NCBI GenBank assembly: GCA_024280655.1
Contig: JAJRPR010000123.1
Span: forward strand, 1 to 32,586
Source: Alphaproteobacteria bacterium
GTDB taxonomy: Bacteria; Pseudomonadota; Alphaproteobacteria; Rhizobiales; Devosiaceae
DNA: 32,586 nt
Direction of reading: 5' to 3'
Position numbers and translations under genes: made by a program
Part shown: positions 9,424-15,607 of the stretch, piece by piece
Numbering within the stretch: position 1 is the stretch's first letter
How the letters are laid out: each line of letters starts with the position of its first letter
The notes under the pieces: generated by a model
Databases searched by the model: none
What the model saw: the letters and a program-made list of their open reading frames with translations, nothing else
Told to the model about the DNA's origin: nothing

Positions 9424-11085
9424 ATGGAAACTACTAATCAAACAACTTTGTTTGGCGCACTACTTGATGCACGCAAAAAATATGGCGGCAAACATATTGT
9501 GTTAGAAGATGCAGAACGCCAACCAATCAATTATGATAGGTTGGTGCTTGGCGCAATAATTTTGGGCAAAAAAATCGCCGCCCTTACCGAGAAAAAGGCG
9601 GGGGTGTCGGGGAAGCAGCCAACGGATGCGACGGCGACAAGAATAGTGGCGGGGGTGTCGAGGTCGGGCAGCCTGCGTGGCGTGAACGCAAGAAAGAATG
9701 AGCGACCAACGGCGACAAGAATAAGAGAAAATGTTGGTGTGTTGCTGCCAAATGTAAACGGCGTAGCGGTAACATTCTTTGCCCTTAGCGCCTATGGTCG
9801 AGTGCCAGCAATGCTCAATTTTTCCGCAGGGCTACGCAACATAAAAGCTGCCTGCAAAGCCGCAAATGTTAAAACCATTCTCTCATCTCGCAAATTCATT
9901 GAAAAAGCAGAGCTTGGCGATTTAATCACAGGATTAGAAGAAGTGGTCAATATTATCTGGCTTGATGATGTTAAAGAGAGCATTGGTTTGGGCGATAAAT
10001 TGGGCGGATTATTAACCGCCAAAATGGCAAATAGTTTTTACTCCAAGCAAAATATTATGCCAACTGATATAGGCGCAATATTGTTTACTTCAGGCTCAGA
10101 AGGCGTGCCAAAAGGCGTTGTGCTTAGCCATTCAAATTTAATTGCCAACACCAATCAGATTTATGCCCATACCAAATGGAATAAAGATGACAAAATATTC
10201 AATCCGCTACCAGTGTTTCATTGTTTTGGACTAACCGCTGGCATGTTATTACCAATTCTAAAGGGCATGTATTGTTTCTTATATCCCTCACCCTTGCATT
10301 ATAAAATCATTCCGAGCTTGATTAAAAAGGTCAAAGCAACCGTGCTATTTGGCACTGATACCTTTCTAACAGGTTTTGCCCGCTCAGCAAATGAGGGTGA
10401 CTTTGATAGTTTACGTTTTATCATTGGCGGCGCAGAACGACTAAAACAGCGCACTCGTGATTTGTGGCAAGAAAAATATAATCTTGAACTTTGCGAAGGC
10501 TATGGAGCAACCGAATGCGCACCCGTTATTTCGTGCAACACGCTTGAGCATAACAAACATGGCTCAGTCGGCAAAATGGTTTGCGACATCGAACATCGCC
10601 TTGAGCCAGTTAAGGGGCTTGATGAAGGTGGGCGTTTATTTGTGCGTGGTGAAAATATTATGCAAGGCTATTATCGAGTAGAAAACCCAGGTGTGTTAGA
10701 GCCACCAAAAGATGGCTGGCACGACACAGGCGATATTGTCACTATTGATGACGAGGGATACATAACCATAAGAGGAAGAGCAAAACGCTTCGCCAAAATC
10801 GGTGGCGAAATGGTATCGCTCGCAGGAGTAGAAGCCTACGCCTCAATCCTTTGGCCAGAACATACCCACGCAGTAGTTGGAATTGAACATAAAAGCAAAG
10901 GCGAGCAATTAGTGCTAATAACAGATCACGACGAAGCCAACCGCCACGACCTTTCTGCATGGGCAAAGGAGCACGGCGTGCCAGACCTATACATTCCAAA
11001 AAAATTCGTATTCGTAGAAGAAATACCGATGTTAGCAACTGGCAAAACTGATTATGGTGAATTGGGAAGATTAGCTGGAAAGTGA
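9424..11085 (+). CDS. AMP-dependent acyl-CoA/acyl-ACP synthetase (Aas-like AMP-binding enzyme)
   Basis: GAILFTSGSEGVPKGVVLSHSNL AMP-binding motif; GYGATECAPVISCN; WHDTGDIVTIDDEGYITIRGRAKRFAKIGGEMVSL. ATG at 9424 follows GGGAGGGG; the ORF track extends to 9400. Confidence 0.88.
   Translation: METTNQTTLFGALLDARKKYGGKHIVLEDAERQPINYDRLVLGAIILGKKIAALTEKKAGVSGKQPTDATATRIVAGVSRSGSLRGVNARKNERPTATRIRENVGVLLPNVNGVAVTFFALSAYGRVPAMLNFSAGLRNIKAACKAANVKTILSSRKFIEKAELGDLITGLEEVVNIIWLDDVKESIGLGDKLGGLLTAKMANSFYSKQNIMPTDIGAILFTSGSEGVPKGVVLSHSNLIANTNQIYAHTKWNKDDKIFNPLPVFHCFGLTAGMLLPILKGMYCFLYPSPLHYKIIPSLIKKVKATVLFGTDTFLTGFARSANEGDFDSLRFIIGGAERLKQRTRDLWQEKYNLELCEGYGATECAPVISCNTLEHNKHGSVGKMVCDIEHRLEPVKGLDEGGRLFVRGENIMQGYYRVENPGVLEPPKDGWHDTGDIVTIDDEGYITIRGRAKRFAKIGGEMVSLAGVEAYASILWPEHTHAVVGIEHKSKGEQLVLITDHDEANRHDLSAWAKEHGVPDLYIPKKFVFVEEIPMLATGKTDYGELGRLAGK
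9597..9723 (+). repeat. GC-rich in-frame repeat insertion (two degenerate units) inside the acyl-synthetase gene
   Basis: GGCGGGGGTGTCG at 9597-9609 and 9648-9660; ACGGCGACAAGAATA at 9631-9645 and 9709-9723. Both units read AGVS...TATRI in the host frame. Confidence 0.8.
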
Positions 11086-11105
11086 TTACTAATACCGCAC
11101 TCTGC

Positions 11106-11193
11106 CGTCATTGCGAGGAGTGAAACGACGAAGCAATCCAGAAAACCTTAATACTTCTGGATTGCCGCACACCTAACGGTGTTCGCAATGACG
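11106..11193. repeat. Palindromic intergenic repeat, copy A
   Basis: CGTCATTGCGA...TCGCAATGACG outer arms and GCAATCCAGAA...TTCTGGATTGC inner arms. Confidence 0.85.
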
Positions 11194-11230
11194 ACACTTC
11201 AGGGATAAATATTAAGTGGGTGAGGCAAAA

Positions 11231-11714
11231 ATGAAAAATATACTAAAACTAATAGCTATAATTTCAATCCTAAGCCTTGCGGCTTGTTCAACTTTTAACA
11301 ACCCCCAAAGAGGATATTTTGACCAAAGAAAAATAGCGATAATATTTTTCAAGTCATGGCATTTAACAACAAAAGCAGTTCTGTTGAACTAATGAAAACC
11401 GCCGCCATGTATAACGCCGCAAAAATAACACTAGAACAAGGCAAAAAACGCTTCATAGTTTTAAACGAAGATTTCAAAACCAGCAAGAAACTAAAAATAG
11501 ATTGGGACGATGAAAGCGAAATAGATAAAATAAAAGAAGATGGCTATATCGTAATTGATGAGAGCAATGAGAACATAAAACCAATATAAAAAGCATTTTA
11601 CTAATTGAGTTAATTAACGAAAAAGACCCCCGATATAGCGATGCACATGATGCAGCAAAATTACTAAAACAGCTAGAGCCAATTATATTTCCTGAGCGTG
11701 AAGTTGGTGGTTGA
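11231..11714 (+). pseudogene. CC0125/CC1285-like lipoprotein with two apparent -1 frameshifts
   Basis: MKNILKLIAIISILSLAACSTF lipobox in the first frame, then NSDNIFQVMAFNNKSSSVELMKTAAMYNAAKITLEQGKKRFIVLNED in the second frame (ORF 11356..11589), then KSILLIELINEKDPRYSDAHDAAKLLKQLEPIIFPEREVGG in the third. Each junction is repaired by one extra A in an A-run. Confidence 0.65.
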
Positions 11715-11742
11715 AGTTCAAAAAATCGTTAAAAATAGCACT

Positions 11743-11841
11743 CGTCATTGCGAGGAGTGAAACGACGAAGCAATCCAGAAATACAGCGTCCTGCCTTAAG
11801 CATTCTGGATTGCCACGTGCCTATCGGCACTCGCAATGACG
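11743..11841. repeat. Palindromic intergenic repeat, copy B
   Basis: Same arms as copy A (CGTCATTGCGAGGAGTGAAACGACGAAGCAATCCAGAA ... TTCTGGATTGCCACGTGCC...TCGCAATGACG); lies between convergent genes. Confidence 0.85.
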
Positions 11842-11856
11842 ATTTTTTCAGTAAAA

Positions 11857-12821
11857 TTATTTATTCGGACCATCACCAATCACAGCAGATATTCTATCAA
11901 TAAGTTTCACTTTTAAGTCTTCTGGGGTTGCCCAAACAATATGGTTAAATTGTCTAGTGTCAAAATGAACATGGTTTATTATATCCTTATGGCAAGTGAA
12001 AATTACAGGAATATTTAACCCATGGGCAAATCCAGCCTCATAATAAACACCACCACGAGGCTTATCTTTTTTAGAAGTAAAATCAACTACGATAAACCTA
12101 GAACGTTTTATTTCAGCAATGATTCTATCATCAATTTTTCCATTATGCTCAATTCCATCGACCCTAACAGGATCGTAACCGCAAGCCCTGACCGCAGGTT
12201 CTAAGCCATCTTTATATGCTTCATTCATGCTATCATCAAACCACATAGCAACAAAACATTGGGCGGAATCAGGATTTATTCCATCTAATTCAGCAAGCCG
12301 TGCATAGCCATCTGGGATGAGCATTATCTCATGAGGTATACTTTCTAGAGTTGGAGTAGGCTTTTGGTGTTCTATCCACTCCTTTTGGCACAATATTCTA
12401 CCAACGTAATCACTTCCGAAATTTTCTCTGAACCAGTCCAAGCAAGAAGTTCATCATTACTCTTTGCATGGGCGCGCATATCAAACTCAACAACAAACCC
12501 TAAACGATCACTCTTCTTCTCCAAATAACGCAATAAATTATCTGCTCTTTCATGAACAGAAAGGGGTCTGCGCTTTTTAATATCCTCTAACGCATCACTT
12601 GTAATATATGGCACTTTCACGCCCAAGCGTCTTTGCTCAATCAACCACGATGTGAGTAGGGTTTTTTTCTTTTCACTCCAGTTTTGAACTATCGCTTTAG
12701 CAGTACCAGAAATTTTATAGCTGCCCCCAGCACGAGGTGAATCTACAATTTCATAATCATCTATTTTAGGGTCAAATTCTGCCTTTGTCCCCCAAATTGG
12801 ACAATTTCCTTCTTCACTCAA
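11857..12821 (-). pseudogene. Nucleoside 2-deoxyribosyltransferase-like protein, split by a -1 frameshift (N-part 12372..12821, C-part 11857..12441)
   Basis: C-part QCFVAMWFDDSMNEAYKDGLEPAVRACGYDPVRVDGIEHNGKIDDRIIAEIKRSRFIVVDFT...GGVYYEAGFAHGLNIPVIFTC; N-part CPIWGTKA...SPRAGGSYKISGTA...LLTSWLIEQRRLGV...RRPLSVHERADNLLRYL, which I recognise as the N-terminal half of the same family. One extra A in CCAAAAGG (minus strand) joins the frames. Confidence 0.7.
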
Positions 12822-12922
12822 AATATGATTCTCCTAAAAAATGACTATCAGAACAAAGCATAGACATTAAGCATTGCAGAGTCAAATATAATAATAACTA
12901 AGCACATAAACCCCAAAGTCAT

Positions 12923-13018
12923 GCCGTTGCAGCCCTTCGGCGTAAGAAAGTATAATGTCGGCATCCATTATACCCATAAGCAGACACTATTTTACTATTT
13001 TCTTTATGTTGCAACGGC
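12923..13018. other. Structured intergenic element of unknown function (candidate ncRNA or MITE-like)
   Basis: Terminal inverted repeats GCCGTTGCA (12923-12931) and TGCAACGGC (13010-13018) enclose an internal hairpin GTATAATG-tcggcatc-CATTATAC. Confidence 0.4.
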
Positions 13019-13090
13019 TAGAAAACCGCTATTTGTGATATGGTTTGATAACGCAAATGGACTCCGTTTCTCAACGGGGTGACAAAGAGT

Positions 13091-13219
13091 TCATTTTGCT
13101 AGTTCTTGATAGAGCGAAACAAAACGAACAAGGCTTTTTCTATAGCTCTTCATCACATAAAGTCTTGTTTTTACTGTCTTATGGTTTTCACTCAAATTCA
13201 TTAGCGTTTTCTTCATCAT
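13091..13219 (-). CDS. Candidate small basic ORF (42 aa), uncertain
   Basis: ATG-to-TGA ORF: MMKKTLMNLSENHKTVKTRLYVMKSYRKSLVRFVSLYQELAK; no recognised homology. Confidence 0.25.
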   Translation of the reverse strand: MMKKTLMNLSENHKTVKTRLYVMKSYRKSLVRFVSLYQELAK

Positions 13220-13276
13220 ACTAATACCCTACACAACAATAACAAATTTGTCACTCTGAACGTAAGTGAAGAGTCT

Positions 13277-13305
13277 AAGATGCTTCGGCTTCGCTCAGCA
13301 TGACA
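13277..13305. repeat. Dispersed repeat copy; inverted relative to 9289-9317
   Basis: AAGATGCTTCGGCTTCGCTCAGCATGACA, exact reverse complement of 9289-9317. Confidence 0.8.
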
Positions 13306-13320
13306 TTCAAGCAGCAACAC

Positions 13321-14880
13321 CTACCCACTCATCGCTCCTTGCGCCGCAGCCCCACTATCAACCAACAAGCGATTATATGCACTTAGGTAAGCCCGAGCAG
13401 AAGCAACTAGCGTGTCTGGCTCGGTTGCCCTGCCAGAAACAATTTTATCATTCATCTCTAGGCGAACTTGTGCATTTGCTTGTGCGTCTGTGCCGCCTGT
13501 TACTGCATCTACCCCATAAAGCAACAGATGCGGGTTTGCTCCTACTGCCTTTTTAATTGCGTTAAAAATCGCATCGACCGAGCCTTCGCCCTCCTCAATT
13601 AGCGAAACCTCCTCGCCATTAACATCTAGCTTAATAAAACAACGGTGCTCGCCGCCTGTTTTTGAAACAACCTCTAATTCAAGCAGTTTTATCTTATCAC
13701 CAGCTGATCCCATTTCATCATCAACCAGCGCAATAATATCCTCGTCATAAACATTCTTTTTACGATCAGCCAAATCCTTAAAACGCACAAAGGCTTCTTG
13801 GAACTGATTATCACCTAATTCATAACCCATTTCGGCAAGTTTTTTCTTAAACGCATGGCGACCAGAATGTTTGCCCATCACATAAGAAGTCTGCTTTAGC
13901 CCCACACTTTCAGGTGTCATAATTTCATAAGTTTGCGCATTTTTTAACATGCCATCTTGGTGAATTCCGCTTTCGTGCGCAAAGGCATTTTTGCCCACTA
14001 TCGCCTTATTATATTGCACTGGAAAATTCGCCGCTAACGAAACTATTTTTGACACTTTAGATAAATGCGTTGCATCAATATTTGTATGATAAGGCAAAGC
14101 ATCAGCGCGAGTTTGCAACGCCATTACAACTTCCTCAAGCGCCGCATTGCCTGCTCTCTCGCCCAAACCATTTATCGTGCATTCAACTTGCCTAGCACCA
14201 GCCCTAACGCCTGCCAAAGAGTTAGCAACCGCCATGCCTAAATCATTATGACAATGGGTCGAAAATATCGCCTTATCACTATTTGGCACCATTGAAATAA
14301 TATCAAAAATAAGCTGATAATAATCCTCAGGCGTTGAATATCCAACCGTATCGGGAATGTTAATTGTTGTCGCACCAGCTTTAATTGCCGCCTCAGTGCA
14401 ACGAGCCAAAAACTCAATCGGGGTGCGAGTTGCGTCCATGCCCGACCATTCAACATCATCAATTAAATTACGGGCTTGGCTTACGGTTTTTGTGACAATC
14501 TCCAGCACCTCATCTTGGCTCTTTTTCATCTGGTGCGCAAGGTGAATTGGCGAGGTCGAAACAAAAGTATGAATGCGCCCACGCTTAGCAAATTTAATTG
14601 CCTCCCCTGCCCGATCAATATCAGCAGGAATAGCCCTAGCCAAACCAGCAATAACGGCATTTTTTGAGCGTTTAGAAATCTCACTAACCGCCGCAAAATC
14701 ACCATTTGACGCAATAGGAAAACCAGCCTCAATAATATCAACCCCCATATCATCAAGCGCCTCAGCAATTTGCAGCTTTTCCTCAAGCGTCATAGTAGCA
14801 CCCGGAGATTGCTCGCCATCTCTAAGAGTGGTGTCGAAAATATAGATTTTGTCTGTGTTATTTTGTTGTTCTTTGCTCAT
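13321..14880 (-). CDS. leuA: 2-isopropylmalate synthase
   Basis: IFDTTLRDGEQSPGATM; STHCHNDLGMAVANSLAGVRAGARQVECTINGLGERAGN; C-terminal regulatory domain; 519 aa. Confidence 0.95.
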   Translation of the reverse strand: MSKEQQNNTDKIYIFDTTLRDGEQSPGATMTLEEKLQIAEALDDMGVDIIEAGFPIASNGDFAAVSEISKRSKNAVIAGLARAIPADIDRAGEAIKFAKRGRIHTFVSTSPIHLAHQMKKSQDEVLEIVTKTVSQARNLIDDVEWSGMDATRTPIEFLARCTEAAIKAGATTINIPDTVGYSTPEDYYQLIFDIISMVPNSDKAIFSTHCHNDLGMAVANSLAGVRAGARQVECTINGLGERAGNAALEEVVMALQTRADALPYHTNIDATHLSKVSKIVSLAANFPVQYNKAIVGKNAFAHESGIHQDGMLKNAQTYEIMTPESVGLKQTSYVMGKHSGRHAFKKKLAEMGYELGDNQFQEAFVRFKDLADRKKNVYDEDIIALVDDEMGSAGDKIKLLELEVVSKTGGEHRCFIKLDVNGEEVSLIEEGEGSVDAIFNAIKKAVGANPHLLLYGVDAVTGGTDAQANAQVRLEMNDKIVSGRATEPDTLVASARAYLSAYNRLLVDSGAAAQGAMSG

Positions 14881-14939
14881 AATTTTTCCTAAAAATCAGG
14901 GTATATAACCCGCATTATTCATTAAATTTTTGAAGAAAT

Positions 14940-14982
14940 CCTCTAACCACCCGCTCAAAAAAGAGCCGTCAATGACTAGAGG
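14940..14982 (-). promoter_or_regulatory. Candidate leuA leader RNA structure (attenuator-like)
   Basis: CCTCTA/TAGAGG outer stem overlapping the leader stop codon, with inner hairpin GCTC-TTTTTT-GAGC (14953-14966), directly downstream of the leader ORF. Confidence 0.45.
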
Positions 14983-15092
14983 TTAATAAGCAGGAGAGCA
15001 AGGAGAGGGAATAATAAAGCAAGCGCAACAAAGAGAGGCGAGATTTGCTCGCTCTTAACTTTGGCTTTAGCTCTATTTTGTCTTTTAATCAT
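14976..15092 (-). CDS. Leucine-rich leader peptide upstream of leuA (38 aa)
   Basis: MIKRQNRAKAKVKSEQISPLFVALALLFPLLALLLINL; 10 Leu in the last 19 residues. Confidence 0.6.
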   Translation of the reverse strand: MIKRQNRAKAKVKSEQISPLFVALALLFPLLALLLINL

Positions 15093-15196
15093 CAACTTGT
15101 TCCTAATAGCGCATCATGCGTATCTATTTATTATAGTGTAAGATTTTTTTAATTTGTGCAAGACTTTTCTTAAAAAGCATATTTAATCTGCTAAAA

Positions 15197-15607
15197 TTAT
15201 TTTTCTACTTCCTCAAGTTCAATCAAAACACCATCAAAATCTTTGGGGTGAAGAAAAATCACAGGCAATCCATGTGCGCCAATTTTTGGCTCGCCATCAC
15301 CAAGCACTTGTGCCCCTTTTATTTTTAATGAAGCAATGGATTTTGTAATATCCTCAACCTCAAAGCAAATATGATGTATGCCGCCATTTGGGTTTTTCTC
15401 TAAAAATCGCACAATCGGTGAATTATCCCCCAAAGGATAAAGCAATTCTATTTTTGAGTTTTCAAGTTCAACAAAAACCACAGATACACCATGCTCTGGT
15501 AAATCTTGAATTGACGAAACATTTGCGCCCAAAACATCACGATATTTACCTATCGCTTTATCAAGGTCAGGCACTGCAATAGCCACATGATTTAATTTAC
15601 CAATCAT
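15197..15607 (-). CDS. mce: methylmalonyl-CoA epimerase
   Basis: 136 aa VOC fold: LNHVAIAVPDLDKAIGKYRDVLGA, GGIHHICFEVEDI; overlaps the end of the mutase gene by 4 nt. Confidence 0.95.
   Translation of the reverse strand: MIGKLNHVAIAVPDLDKAIGKYRDVLGANVSSIQDLPEHGVSVVFVELENSKIELLYPLGDNSPIVRFLEKNPNGGIHHICFEVEDITKSIASLKIKGAQVLGDGEPKIGAHGLPVIFLHPKDFDGVLIELEEVEK

Noticed and set aside
9584-9775. Minus-strand ORF MLPLRRLHLAATHQHFLLFLSPLVAHSF...
   Set aside because: Antisense shadow of the GC-rich in-frame repeat in the acyl synthetase; low-complexity composition.
11310-11356. Programmed -1 frameshift in the lipoprotein
   Set aside because: Phase gives A AAA ATA, not a canonical slippery heptamer; a second shift in the same gene argues for indels.
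11106-11841. CRISPR-like array from repeated GTCATTGCGAGG units
   Set aside because: Only two copies about 640 bp apart with internal dyad structure; no regular spacers and no cas genes in the window.
12372-12441. Programmed frameshift in the deoxyribosyltransferase-like gene
   Set aside because: The junction C AAA AGG does not fit the X XXY YYZ heptamer in phase; simple A deletion is more economical.
14238-14845. Several overlapping ORFs on both strands within leuA
   Set aside because: All overlap well-supported leuA coding sequence in other frames; no independent support.
15092-15196. Cobalamin riboswitch near the methylmalonyl-CoA mutase genes
   Set aside because: No B12-box-like conserved sequence recognised upstream of the mutase or carboxylase genes.
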